A stretch of 64,000 nt of DNA from Streptomyces sp. MH60 (GTDB lineage: Bacteria > Actinomycetota > Actinomycetes > Streptomycetales > Streptomycetaceae): the NCBI RefSeq assembly GCF_002939385.1, contig NZ_MULI01000001.1, forward strand, positions 186,001 to 250,000, in the 5' to 3' direction. Below, piece by piece: positions 25,322 to 33,732 of this stretch. Within the stretch, counting starts at the first letter, position 1. Each line of letters opens with the position of its first letter. The notes beneath the pieces were generated by a model. The model was not told the DNA's origin and ran no database searches. It was given only the letters and a program-made list of their open reading frames with translations. Made by a program: the position numbers and the translations under genes.

Positions 25322-26851
25322 CTACCGCGCCTCCTGATCGCTGTCCGGGACCGTCGTGGCCGGCATCGACGGCCGTTCCGCGCGAAGCCTCCCCGTCCCG
25401 TTGTGCCGTCTCGGCCGTTCGTCGTGGCCGCGCGGCGTGAGGTGCGGGCCGTCCCACAGGGTGCCGTCGGTCCGGTCACGCGGATCGGGGTCGATCAGGA
25501 CCACCCCGATCACCGCGATGCGCTGGTCCGCGAGTTGCCGCGCCACGGTGTGCAGCCACGCGGCGCTACCGTGCCCGGCCCGCACGACGAGCACCGTCCT
25601 GCTGCCGAGGTAGTGGAGGTCGGTCCACGCCGTACCGGGCGCCACCGAGCCGACGCCGAGGCGGCGCACATGGTGCGGTTCGGCCGCGGCCCGCTCGCCG
25701 CTCAGCACGGTGGGGCCCGCGGACTTCCGGCGGGCGCCCGCGAGGTCCGTGCCGGGCAGCGCGTCGACGACGACCACGGGCCCGTCCGCCTCCAGTGCTC
25801 CGGCGACGTCCAGGGCGATCAGGCCGGTGCCGCGCGCGCAGCCGAGTTCCAGCAGGGACACCGGTTCCGCGGAGCCGCGCACGATGCGGGCCAGGGTGGT
25901 GGTGAGCCGTTCGCGTGCCGCCCGGGTCCGCCGGCGCTGCCACGACCGGGCCGACCGGCGCGGCCCGCGGCGCAGCTCGGCGAGGACCGAGGCGCCCAGG
26001 TTCGCGGCGATCTCCCGGCGCAGCACGGGGCGGTCCGCCACCACCGCGCCGACCGCGGCCAGCGCGAGCCCGAGAACGAGCCCGAGGACCAGCCCGATCG
26101 CGGCGTCGGTGCCCACGGCCCTGGGCAGGGAGTGCCGCACCGCGTGCGGGGCGTCCACGATCTTCGTGCCGGCGACGACCTCGGGCGTGCCGGTGAGCGC
26201 CTCCGCGGCCCGCTGGTCGAACTCGGCGATCCGCGAGTCGAGCTCGGCCCGGCGGGCGAAGAGCGACTCGATGCTCGCCGACGCGTTCGGTTCGTCGTCC
26301 GGTGAGCGGTCCCCGATCGACTTGTTGACCTCGGCGAGTTCCTTGCGCATGCGGTCACGCTGGTCCAGCAGGGACTCGGACTCGGCCTCGGCGGCCTCCC
26401 GCATCCGCCGCACGTGGTCCGTGACGAACGTCTCGGCCAGCGCCTTGGCCCGGGCCACCGCGTCCGCGTCGCTGTCACCCGTCACGTCGATCTGCAGCAG
26501 GTTGTTGGTCAGTCCGGTGCCCCGGTAGTCCTGCATGAAGTCTTCCGGGTCCTCCCGGGAGCCGAGCGACCGCAGGGCCGCGGCGGCGATCCGCGTGGTG
26601 TCCAGCAGCTCGACATCGGTGCGGATGAGCGTTCCGGTGTCGTTCGGCTGGTCGTCCTTGTGCGCGACCAGCACCTTGGTCACCGCGGTCGGCCGGGGCG
26701 GCAGCAGGACCGCCACCGCCGCGCCGGCCAGCAGGCCCAGCAGCGCGAGGGAGGCCCACAGGCGCCGCCGCCTGCGCACCGCCACGACCAGTGCCTGCAG
26801 GTCCAGCAGCGGAGCGGAGGTGGCCGACGGCGAAGCCGTACTCGTCGTCAT
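25322..26851 (-). CDS. Chain-length determinant (Wzz/PCP) with degenerate BY-kinase-like domain
   Basis: A 509-residue protein. Residues about 16-270 are a Wzz domain: a first transmembrane helix (LWASLALLGLLAGAAVAVLL), a long coiled extracytoplasmic part with heptads around 130-240, and a second helix (AAIGLVLGLVLGLALAAVGAVVA). Residues about 310-480 follow the outline of a bacterial tyrosine kinase (LELGCARGTGLIALDVAGAL, then VVVVDALPG, then TVLVVRAGHGSAAWLHTV and AVIGVVLID), but the P-loop lacks the Gly-Lys-Ser/Thr, so it is probably a pseudo-kinase. It controls length or export of the polymer. ATGA overlap with the next chain-length gene. Confidence 0.82.
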   Translation of the reverse strand: MTTSTASPSATSAPLLDLQALVVAVRRRRRLWASLALLGLLAGAAVAVLLPPRPTAVTKVLVAHKDDQPNDTGTLIRTDVELLDTTRIAAAALRSLGSREDPEDFMQDYRGTGLTNNLLQIDVTGDSDADAVARAKALAETFVTDHVRRMREAAEAESESLLDQRDRMRKELAEVNKSIGDRSPDDEPNASASIESLFARRAELDSRIAEFDQRAAEALTGTPEVVAGTKIVDAPHAVRHSLPRAVGTDAAIGLVLGLVLGLALAAVGAVVADRPVLRREIAANLGASVLAELRRGPRRSARSWQRRRTRAARERLTTTLARIVRGSAEPVSLLELGCARGTGLIALDVAGALEADGPVVVVDALPGTDLAGARRKSAGPTVLSGERAAAEPHHVRRLGVGSVAPGTAWTDLHYLGSRTVLVVRAGHGSAAWLHTVARQLADQRIAVIGVVLIDPDPRDRTDGTLWDGPHLTPRGHDERPRRHNGTGRLRAERPSMPATTVPDSDQEAR

Positions 26852-28215
26852 GCGGCACCTCCCGTCGCTCGCTCGGGCACCGGAGTCACCGGGGTGGCGT
26901 TCTCCGGAGGGCGGTCGGACGAGTCCGCGGTACGGGCCCGGACCGCGTCGGCGACGACGACGCCGACGACCTCGTGTCCGCCGTCCGCACACGCCTCGGC
27001 GAGGCCGGCGAGTTCCTCCGCGGTGCGGCTGCCCGCGCCGAGCACGACCAGGACACCGGACTCGGTGTCGCGGTCCGGCACCATCGGCCGGGACACCGAG
27101 ACCTCCACCACCCGCAGCAGCGGTTCGCCCTCGGCCTCGGCGGCGAGCCGCTCGGCGGCCCGTCGGGCGACCCCGTCGTCGTCGGGTACGACGACCAGCA
27201 GCCGCCGGGCGGCCGGCAGCCGTTCCCGCAGGCGCGCGCACACCCGCCGGTAGCGGATCCGCCGCCCGGCCTCGTCGCCGGAGGACCGCGGGGCCGGCAG
27301 GTCCCACCGGACGTCGGTGCCCAGCAGCCGCCGGAGCCGGGCCCGCGCGCCGCGTGCCTTCGGCCGGTGGGCGCGCCGGTCACCGGGTACGTCGACGGTG
27401 CCCAGCGTTGCCGAGCGCAGCGCCGCGGCGATCTCGGGTTCGGAGCGCAGCCGCCGGTTCACCCGCGCCGCGGCCAGGTGACCGACGACCGCGAGCACGA
27501 AGAACAGCAGCGCGCCGCCGCCGACGAGCTGCAGCCTCGTTGGCGGAGCCTCGCCGGCCGGTCGGGGCGCCGGTCCCATGACGACCAGGCCGGCCCGGTT
27601 GTTCGCCGGGTCGGCCTCCTCCAGCTTCTGCATGGCCTCCTGCAACGTGGTGCGCAGCTTCTCCAGCTCGGTGCGGGCCTGCACGCTCTCCACGGTCTGC
27701 CCCGGATCGGCCGCGTTGGCCAGGTCGGTGATGCGCTGGTTGGTCCGCTTCACCTGCTCCCGCAGCGCCTCGGGCCCCGCCGCCTCGTCGGGATCGGTGC
27801 TGCCGCTCGCGATCCGTGCCGCGAACGTCACGAACTGCTGGGCCACTTCGTCGGAGAGCCGCTGCGCACGCTCCGGGGTCTCGGCCGTCCCGGAGATCTT
27901 GATGACGTTCCCGTCGGCGGTCTCGGCGCTCACCCGGTCGCGCAGCTCGCTGTCGCTGACCCCGCTCCAGTCGAGCGCCTCGCCCGCCCGGTCGACCACC
28001 GACGAACTGGTCGCGATCTCCACCTGCGTGACCAGCTCGCGCTCCTCCCACTGCCCCGGCAGCAGGACCGAGGCGGACGCCGTGTAGCGCGGCGGGAACA
28101 GCACCGAGACGCCGTAGCCGACGAGTGCGCCCACCACGACGAGGACGGCGAGCAGCCGCCGGCGCCGACGGAGAATCCGCCCGACCGTGACCAGGCGTAT
28201 CGTGTCATCGCTCAA
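26848..28215 (-). CDS. Second chain-length determinant (Wzz/PCP) with cytoplasmic extension
   Basis: A 455-residue paralogue of the neighbouring protein. A Wzz domain (about 5-225) begins RLVTVGRILRRRRRLLAVLVVVGALVGYGVSVLFPPRYTA and ends with the helix LQLVGGGALLFFVLAVVGHLAAA. The cytoplasmic 220 residues contain RRLLVVVPDDDGVARRAAERLA and GVLVVLGAGSRTAEELAGLAEACADGGHEVVGVVV, which parallel the final strands of a BY-kinase but show no Walker A motif. It starts at TTG overlapping the GT4 stop as TTGA. Tandem PCP proteins suggest a hetero-oligomer. Confidence 0.8.
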   Translation of the reverse strand: MSDDTIRLVTVGRILRRRRRLLAVLVVVGALVGYGVSVLFPPRYTASASVLLPGQWEERELVTQVEIATSSSVVDRAGEALDWSGVSDSELRDRVSAETADGNVIKISGTAETPERAQRLSDEVAQQFVTFAARIASGSTDPDEAAGPEALREQVKRTNQRITDLANAADPGQTVESVQARTELEKLRTTLQEAMQKLEEADPANNRAGLVVMGPAPRPAGEAPPTRLQLVGGGALLFFVLAVVGHLAAARVNRRLRSEPEIAAALRSATLGTVDVPGDRRAHRPKARGARARLRRLLGTDVRWDLPAPRSSGDEAGRRIRYRRVCARLRERLPAARRLLVVVPDDDGVARRAAERLAAEAEGEPLLRVVEVSVSRPMVPDRDTESGVLVVLGAGSRTAEELAGLAEACADGGHEVVGVVVADAVRARTADSSDRPPENATPVTPVPERATGGAA

Positions 28216-29471
28216 CGGCGCGGCCTTCTCCCTGCTGGTGTGCGGCAGGCGGCGGCGTACGCGGCGAGCAGCGCCGTCTGCGAGTTGCGCCAGGAGAGCT
28301 GTCCGTTGACGCGCTCCTGGCCGATCTTGCCCATCCGGGCGCGCTCGTCGGGGTCGTCCAGCAACCGTGCGACGAGCCTCGCGAACTCGCCCTCGTCGTT
28401 GGCGGGGGCGTAGAGGGCGGCGTCACCGGCGGAGACGCGCGCCTCCCGGAGGTCGAACGAGACGATGGGCCGGCCCATCGCCATGTACTCCAGGACCTTG
28501 TTCATGGTCGACACGTCGTTGAGCGGATTGCGCGGGTCGGGGGAGAGGCACACGTCCGCCGTGGACAGGTAGCGCACCAGATCGGCGTCCGGAATGCGCC
28601 CGGTGAACCGCACCTGCTCGCCGAGCCCCAGCGACCGGGACAGCTCCACCATCGCGTCGAAGGCGTCACCGGAGCCGACGAACACCGCGTGCCAGTCGGT
28701 CCGCCCGACCTCGTCGCGCAGTTTCGCCAGGGCCCGCAGGGCGTAGTCGACGCCGTCCTGGGGGCCCATGACGCCGAGGTAGCAGAGCAGATGGGGCTTG
28801 CCCCGTTTCAAGTCCGGTTCGGCGGGCACCGGTTGGAAGCGTTCGGTGGCGGGCGCGCTGCGCACCACGAAGACGTCCTCCGGGCGGCGGCCGCCCCGGC
28901 GTATCGCGACGTCCTGGTAGCTCTCGTTCGTGGCGAGCACGATGTCCGCGGCCCGGTAGGTCATCCGTTCCAGGGCGCACACGGCGCGGTAGAGCAGGTC
29001 CTTGCCGCGGCCGAAGCGGGAGAGGTACAGCTCGGGTATCAGGTCGTGCTGGTCGAAGACGAACCGCGCGCCGCGCCGTTTGAGCCACAGGGCGGGCAGG
29101 AACAGCAGGTCGGGAGGGTTGCAGGCGTGGACCACGTGGACCGGGCCGACCCTGCGGGCCAGCCGGAAGGTGTGCCAGAGCGCCGCCCCGTACTCCCGCA
29201 GGTAGCCGGCCGGTCCTCCGGTGGCCGCGCGCAGCGGGTAGCGGTGGATGCGCACCCCGTCGACGACCGCTTCCCGCTCCGTGTCCCGCTTGGTGCCCGT
29301 GGGACAGATGACGTGCACGTCCCAGCCCGCGTCGCGCAGGGTCGTGCACTCCTGCCACACCCGCCGGTCGAAGGGCACCGACAGGTTCTCCACCAGGATC
29401 AGCGCGCGCCGTCCCGGCCGGTCGCCGGCGCCGCCGAGCGGCGTGGCACCGGACGTCGTGTCACCAGGCAA
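28212..29471 (-). CDS. Family 4 glycosyltransferase
   Basis: A 419-residue GT-B enzyme of the WbuB-like group: N-terminal ALILVENLSVPFDRRVWQECTTLRDAGWDVHVICP and C-terminal STADVCLSPDPRNPLNDVSTMNKVLEYMAMGRPIVSFDL, with the donor-site Glu in KVLEYM. It transfers a hexose or aminosugar to a lipid-linked acceptor. The only start that keeps the first strand is TTG at 29471, which overlaps the end of the dehydrogenase gene by 11 bases, a sign of tight coupling. It would act early, after the priming transferase encoded two genes upstream. Confidence 0.86.
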   Translation of the reverse strand: MPGDTTSGATPLGGAGDRPGRRALILVENLSVPFDRRVWQECTTLRDAGWDVHVICPTGTKRDTEREAVVDGVRIHRYPLRAATGGPAGYLREYGAALWHTFRLARRVGPVHVVHACNPPDLLFLPALWLKRRGARFVFDQHDLIPELYLSRFGRGKDLLYRAVCALERMTYRAADIVLATNESYQDVAIRRGGRRPEDVFVVRSAPATERFQPVPAEPDLKRGKPHLLCYLGVMGPQDGVDYALRALAKLRDEVGRTDWHAVFVGSGDAFDAMVELSRSLGLGEQVRFTGRIPDADLVRYLSTADVCLSPDPRNPLNDVSTMNKVLEYMAMGRPIVSFDLREARVSAGDAALYAPANDEGEFARLVARLLDDPDERARMGKIGQERVNGQLSWRNSQTALLAAYAAACRTPAGRRPRR

Positions 29472-30786
29472 GGCCCACGTACCCCGGCTCGGTCCGGCGC
29501 GTGTCGGCGTCGGGAAGGTGGATGAGGTCGATCAGCAGCGGCCCCCCGCTGTGGGGGAGCGCCGCCAGCACGGCCGGGTCCTTGGTCCCGACCAGGCACA
29601 CCTCGGCGTGTTCGAGGACCTCGTCGACGGAGTCCGCGAGCAGCTGGGCGAGGTGCGGCAGCCGGGTCTCGACGTACTCGCGGTTCGCGCCGAGCAGCCG
29701 GGACAGGCTCACGTTGGCGTCGTGGATCTTGAGGTCGTAGCCCTTGCCGAAGAGCCGCTCCGCCAGTTCGACGAGCGGGCTCTCCCGGAGGTCGTCGGTG
29801 CCGGGCTTGAAGGACAGCCCGAACAGCCCGACCCGGCGCTTCCCGGTGCGCTCCACCAGCTCCACCGCGCGCTCCAGGTGCGCGGAGTTGGAGGGCAGCA
29901 CGTGGGCGAGGATGGGCACCGACACGTCGGCCCGCTGCGCCGCGTGGACCAGGCTGCGCAGGTCCTTGGGCAGGCAGGAACCGCCGAAGGCGAAGCCGGG
30001 ACGCAGATAGGCGGGGCTGATGTTCAGCTTGCGGTCGGCCAGGAAGACGTCGATCACCTGGTGCGAGTCCACCCCGAGCGCCTGGCACACCGCGCCCAGC
30101 TCGTTCGCGAAGCCGATCTTGAGGCCGTGGAAGGCGTTGTCCGCGTACTTGATCGCCTCGGCCGTCGCGACCGGCACCCGGAACACCTCGCCGGGCAGGC
30201 TGTCGTACAGGGCCAGCACCGCGTCGCCGCTGGCCGGGTCGAGTTCGCCGATGACGGTCTTGGGCGGGTCGAAGAAGTCCCGCACGCTTGTGCCCTCGCG
30301 CAGGAACTCCGGGTTCACCGCGACCCCGAAGTCCACCCCGGCGGTGCCGCCGACGTACTTCTCCAGGATCGGCACCAGCAGGTTCGCGCAGGTACCCGGG
30401 AGCATGGTGCTGCGGAACACCACGGTGTGCCGCCCACTGCGCCCGCCGCGGTCCGCCAGCGCGGCGCCGATCTCCTCGGTGACCCGTTCCAAGTACGTCG
30501 TGCACAGGCTGCCGTTGGGCTCCGACGGGGTGCCCACGCAGACCAGGGATATCTCGCTCTCCATGATCGCCTCGCGGACGTCGCCGGTGGCGCGCAACGC
30601 TCCGGTGCCCACGACCTCGGCGATCAGTTCGCCGATCCGCTCCTCGACCACCGGGGCCTTGCCGTCGTTGACCAGGTCGACCTTCACCTGGTTCACATCC
30701 ACCCCGATGACCTCGTGCCCCATGCCGGCCAGGCACGCGGCCGACACACAGCCCACATAGCCGAGGCCGAAAACGCTCACCCTCAT
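29461..30786 (-). CDS. Nucleotide-sugar 6-dehydrogenase, GDP-mannose dehydrogenase (AlgD) type
   Basis: A 441-residue NAD-dependent enzyme that oxidises the C6 alcohol of a nucleotide hexose to a uronic acid. Motifs: VFGLGYVG at residues 5-12, VGTPSEPNGSL, VVFRSTMLPGT, VNPEFLREGT, GFAFGGSCLPKD with catalytic Cys at 271, and LFGLSFKPGTDDLRESPLVELAE. Residue order, the Cys position and several of these runs match AlgD better than typical UDP-glucose dehydrogenase, so GDP-mannuronate is the favoured product; UDP-hexuronate remains possible. A GGAGGAA site precedes ATG 30786. With AsnB it could supply a uronamide residue. Confidence 0.85.
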   Translation of the reverse strand: MRVSVFGLGYVGCVSAACLAGMGHEVIGVDVNQVKVDLVNDGKAPVVEERIGELIAEVVGTGALRATGDVREAIMESEISLVCVGTPSEPNGSLCTTYLERVTEEIGAALADRGGRSGRHTVVFRSTMLPGTCANLLVPILEKYVGGTAGVDFGVAVNPEFLREGTSVRDFFDPPKTVIGELDPASGDAVLALYDSLPGEVFRVPVATAEAIKYADNAFHGLKIGFANELGAVCQALGVDSHQVIDVFLADRKLNISPAYLRPGFAFGGSCLPKDLRSLVHAAQRADVSVPILAHVLPSNSAHLERAVELVERTGKRRVGLFGLSFKPGTDDLRESPLVELAERLFGKGYDLKIHDANVSLSRLLGANREYVETRLPHLAQLLADSVDEVLEHAEVCLVGTKDPAVLAALPHSGGPLLIDLIHLPDADTRRTEPGYVGLAW

Positions 30787-30856
30787 GACCCGTTCCTCCC
30801 CCCAGGCAGGCCCCGACGGCCTGCGATCCGCGCGTCGGCCCGGCGGCCCCCGCGCA

Positions 30857-32335
30857 TCAGTACGCCCCCTGCCCGTGGACCACGGCGCGCAGCGTCTTCC
30901 ACAAGATCACTGTGTCCAGCGCGAGCGACCAGTCCTCCACGTACCGCAGGTCCAGCCGGACCGCCTCCTCCCACGGCAGGTCGCTGCGTCCGCTGATCTG
31001 CCACAGGCCGGTGAGTCCGGGCTTGACCAGCAGCCGTCTTCGGATGTCCGGGCCGTACGCCGCGGACTCCTCCGGCAGCGGAGGCCGCGGACCGACGAGC
31101 GACATCGATCCGGTGAGCACGTTGAACAGCTGCGGCAGCTCGTCGATCGAGTACCGGCGCAGCACCGCCCCGACCCGGGTCACCCGCGGGTCCCGGCGGA
31201 GCTTGAACAGCAGGCCCGCGCCCTCGTTGCGGTCGGCCAGCGCGGCCCGCGCCCGGTCGGCCCCGGCGACCATGGTGCGGAACTTGAGAATGGTGAACTC
31301 GCGGCCGCCCTTGCCGACCCGGCGCTGGCGGTAGAACGCCCCGCCCCGGCTGTCCACCAGGATGAGCAGTGCGACGAACACCATCAGGGGCGCGAACAGC
31401 GTCAGCAGGATCGCCGCGCCCAGCCGGTCGACCACGGCCTTGACGGCCCGGCGGCCCCCGGTGAAGGTCGGCATGCTGACCCGCAGCAGCGGGATCCCGA
31501 GCACCGCGTCGACGTGCAGCCGCGGACCGGCCACCTCCATCAGTACGGGCGCCACGACCATCTCGGCTTCGCTGCCCTCGAGGTTCCAGGCCAGCCGCTG
31601 CAGCCGGTGCGGTGACCAGTGCGGGTCCGGGGTGACCGCGACCACCCGGTAGCCGTCGCGGCGGACGTGGTGGGCGACGTCCTCCAGTGGGCCGACGACC
31701 GGCACTCCGTCCAGCTGGTCACCTCCGAGCCCGGGGCCGAGCGTCGTGCAGACCGCGTCCACGCGCCAGCCGAGGTGCGGGAACCTCCGGGTCCGGGCGA
31801 TCAGATCGCGCACGGTGGCCGGGCTGCCGGCGGCGAGCACCGGTCTCAGACAGCGTCCTTCCTTGCGCTTCCGGTGCAGCCGGACGCGCAGCGCGTAGCG
31901 CGAGATCATGGTGACGATCGCGATCGCGGGGACGGCGACGAAGATCCAGAGTTTGATGTTGCGCGAGGTGAGGGCGATTCCGCCGAGCGCCAGCACGACG
32001 GTCGCCATGAACAGTGAGCGTCCGAGCCGCCGGAACTCCTCGGCGCCCTGGCCGAGCACGGCCGGTGACCACGACCGGCTCACCGCCAGCGCGCTCAGGA
32101 CCAGAAGCTCGGTGCCGAACGCGAGAATGCCCCATTTCTCGTGCCAGTTGGCCGCGTCCCGGACCCCGAAGAAGTTGCCGATGCCCGCCACCACGAAGGC
32201 GGTGGTCACGGTATCGGTGGTGATCACGGTACGGCGGTACCGCTGCTCCCAGTCGCTCGTGAGCCGGCTGGCTGCCCCGGCCGCCAACTGCCCGCGGGCA
32301 GACGGAAACGGGCTGACCAATCCCCCTTGCCGCAC
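30857..32335 (-). CDS. Initiating polyprenyl-phosphate sugar phosphotransferase
   Basis: A 492-residue membrane enzyme of the WbaP/CpsE type. Four hydrophobic helices lie in the first 170 residues, then a soluble CoA-binding-like domain, another helix (AAILLTLFAPLMVFVALLILV) and the C-terminal bacterial sugar transferase domain with KFRTMVAGAD, RRYSIDELPQLFNVLTGSMSLVGPRPPLPEE and KPGLTGLWQISGRSDL. It loads the first sugar phosphate on undecaprenyl phosphate. It is the first gene of the locus. GTG 32335 follows GGGGGG; a TTG about 20 bases later with AAGGGGGA is an alternative. The 70 bases between it and the next gene could hold an internal promoter. Confidence 0.9.
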   Translation of the reverse strand: MRQGGLVSPFPSARGQLAAGAASRLTSDWEQRYRRTVITTDTVTTAFVVAGIGNFFGVRDAANWHEKWGILAFGTELLVLSALAVSRSWSPAVLGQGAEEFRRLGRSLFMATVVLALGGIALTSRNIKLWIFVAVPAIAIVTMISRYALRVRLHRKRKEGRCLRPVLAAGSPATVRDLIARTRRFPHLGWRVDAVCTTLGPGLGGDQLDGVPVVGPLEDVAHHVRRDGYRVVAVTPDPHWSPHRLQRLAWNLEGSEAEMVVAPVLMEVAGPRLHVDAVLGIPLLRVSMPTFTGGRRAVKAVVDRLGAAILLTLFAPLMVFVALLILVDSRGGAFYRQRRVGKGGREFTILKFRTMVAGADRARAALADRNEGAGLLFKLRRDPRVTRVGAVLRRYSIDELPQLFNVLTGSMSLVGPRPPLPEESAAYGPDIRRRLLVKPGLTGLWQISGRSDLPWEEAVRLDLRYVEDWSLALDTVILWKTLRAVVHGQGAY

Positions 32336-32754
32336 AGAACCCCCCAGGTTCCCAGTGGTTCGACGTATTCGCCTAGCACTGTTCCTCCCCCTCGGGAGAC
32401 CCCCGCCTCCCGCGCCGCGCTGTTCCTCCCCACGGACGGCCCCCCGGCCTGCCCGCGCACAACGTTCCGGCTATGTCACAGCAATACGAGTCATGCACAG
32501 TGAATGCAGCAGACCCCCCTGCCCCGGACCTAAAGATCATTACCGGTCGCCTCGTGCCTGAACAGCTGAAGCACGGTCAATCTAGACCATCGGGGCCACC
32601 GTGTAGAGGGGATGTGTGTAATTCGTGCTCAAGCTTTGGGAGTTGATCAACCATCGTGTGAAGGGCCCGGGGGCGCCTTCCCGCCACCGCGTGCTCCGGG
32701 CTGTCGGGTCCCACCGTGGTACCGCCGCCGCCCGGGCGTTCGCGCAGCGTCGGT
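32336..32754. other. Intergenic leader of the exopolysaccharide locus
   Basis: About 420 bases without a credible gene, less GC-rich than its surroundings between 32460 and 32660. It must carry the promoter for the minus-strand locus that starts at 32335. A 10-bp palindrome GTTGATCAAC lies at 32642-32651. I could not find a convincing -35/-10 pair, so no promoter is placed. Confidence 0.5.
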
Positions 32755-33240
32755 TCAGGCCACGAGCAGCCGGAGACCGAGTTCCGCCGCGTCGAGATCC
32801 AGGGGGCGCGGTCGCGCTCGGTCCAGCGGCCGGAGGAGAGGTCGTCGCGGAGCTGGGCCCCGATCGCGCGGGCCGGCGGTCCACCGGGGGCCGGTCCGCG
32901 ATGAGGTTCGCGACCGCGTCCGCGACCTCGGGCAGGCAGTCCGGGGCAGCCAGAACCGGTGCCGCCAGCCGGTGTCACTGGTGTCGTGCGTGAACACCAC
33001 CACGCGACGGGTGACGCGGCGCGTCTCCCGCAGCCCGGCGATCGGGTCGTGCCAGTGGTGAACGGTGCTGAAGGCCATCGCGGCGCCGGAGGACCGGTCC
33101 TCGAACGGCAGGCTCTCCGCGGCGGCGGCCACGCACCGTGCCGCGCCGGCGGGCCGCCGCGCTCGCATGACCGCCGACGGCTCCACCGCGGTCACCTCGC
33201 GGTCCTCGGGCTCGTGGGAGCCGGTGCCGGCGCCCGGTCA
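32755..33240 (-). pseudogene. Class I SAM methyltransferase relic
   Basis: Remnant of a methyltransferase gene. Reading from the right, PGAGTG (damaged motif I) and EVTAVEPS, then AAAESLPFEDRSSGAAMAFSTVHHWHD and RVVVFTHD, are in one frame. The frame then breaks after RFWLP: LPEVADAVANLIADRPPV continues in a second frame, AIGAQLRDDLSSGRWTERDRA in a third, and PLDLDAAELGLRLLVA with a stop is back in the first. At least three indels and loss of the N-terminus mark it as dead. Its 5' end runs directly into the stop codon of the ankyrin gene, in the same frame. Sequencing error could explain the indels but not the missing N-terminus. Confidence 0.8.
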
Positions 33241-33633
33241 GCTCGCGAGCAGGTGGTCGCGGCCGAACATGGCCGCGGCGGCCCGCGCGGTCGGCGTACC
33301 GGAGTCCAGATCGGCGCCGGCCCGGAGCAGTACGGTCACCACGTCGTCGGCGCCCTTGAACAGGGCACCGGCGAGGGGGGACTGGTCCCTGCCGTTGCGG
33401 AGGTCCGGGTCGGCGCCGTACCGGATCAGGGTCCGCACGGTGTCGGCGTGACCGTGGTACGCGGCGAGCATGAGGAGGGTGTTGCCCGCCGGATCGCGTA
33501 CGTCCACCGGCAGCCCGTGGGCCACGAACTCCACCAGCTGCTCGGTGCCGCCCTCCCGGGCCAGGTCCATGGCGATGGCCACGACGCGCTCCGTCTGCTC
33601 GGCAGTCAGACCACCGCTGTTGTTCATGTCCAT
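33238..33633 (-). CDS. Ankyrin-repeat protein, catalase partner
   Basis: A 131-residue soluble protein with about three ankyrin repeats (GNTLLMLAAYHGHADTVRTLIRYGADPDLRN, QSPLAGALFKGADDVVTVLLRAGADLDSG). There is no signal peptide. It lies just downstream of the catalase gene on the same strand. Catalase-ankyrin pairs are known in other bacteria, where the ankyrin protein supports catalase activity or haem supply; a similar role is inferred here. ATG 33633 is chosen because GGAG lies 6 bases upstream; ATG 33627 is possible. A large hairpin separates it from the catalase gene and may tune its expression. Confidence 0.85.
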   Translation of the reverse strand: MDMNNSGGLTAEQTERVVAIAMDLAREGGTEQLVEFVAHGLPVDVRDPAGNTLLMLAAYHGHADTVRTLIRYGADPDLRNGRDQSPLAGALFKGADDVVTVLLRAGADLDSGTPTARAAAAMFGRDHLLAS

Positions 33634-33645
33634 GATGTCTCCGTG

Positions 33646-33711
33646 GCGGTACGCCCGCGCCGGCGCGGGCACCTCGGGGGTGCCCACGCCGGCGCGGTGC
33701 GGGTGTACCGC
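33646..33711. terminator. Long hairpin between catalase and ankyrin genes
   Basis: A near-continuous stem of 27 pairs: GCGGTACGCCC with GGGTGTACCGC (one G-U), GCGCCGGCG with CGCCGGCGC, and GGGCACC with GGTGCCC around a 5-base loop, interrupted by one C/A mismatch and a 5-base bulge. It starts 21 bases after the catalase stop and ends 13 bases before the ankyrin start. It could be a partial terminator or a stabiliser of the catalase mRNA 3' end. Confidence 0.7.
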
Positions 33712-33732
33712 TCGTCGTTCCGGCCGGCCGGG

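Noticed and set aside
17608-30786. A true alginate operon
   Set aside because: The alginate polymerase Alg8/Alg44, secretion and acetylation genes are absent and a Wzx/Wzy system is present, so only a uronate component is proposed.
4784-32335. Antibiotic-type biosynthetic cluster, because of deoxysugar genes
   Set aside because: There is no polyketide synthase, peptide synthetase or other scaffold enzyme; flippase, polymerase, chain-length and priming transferase genes define a polysaccharide locus.
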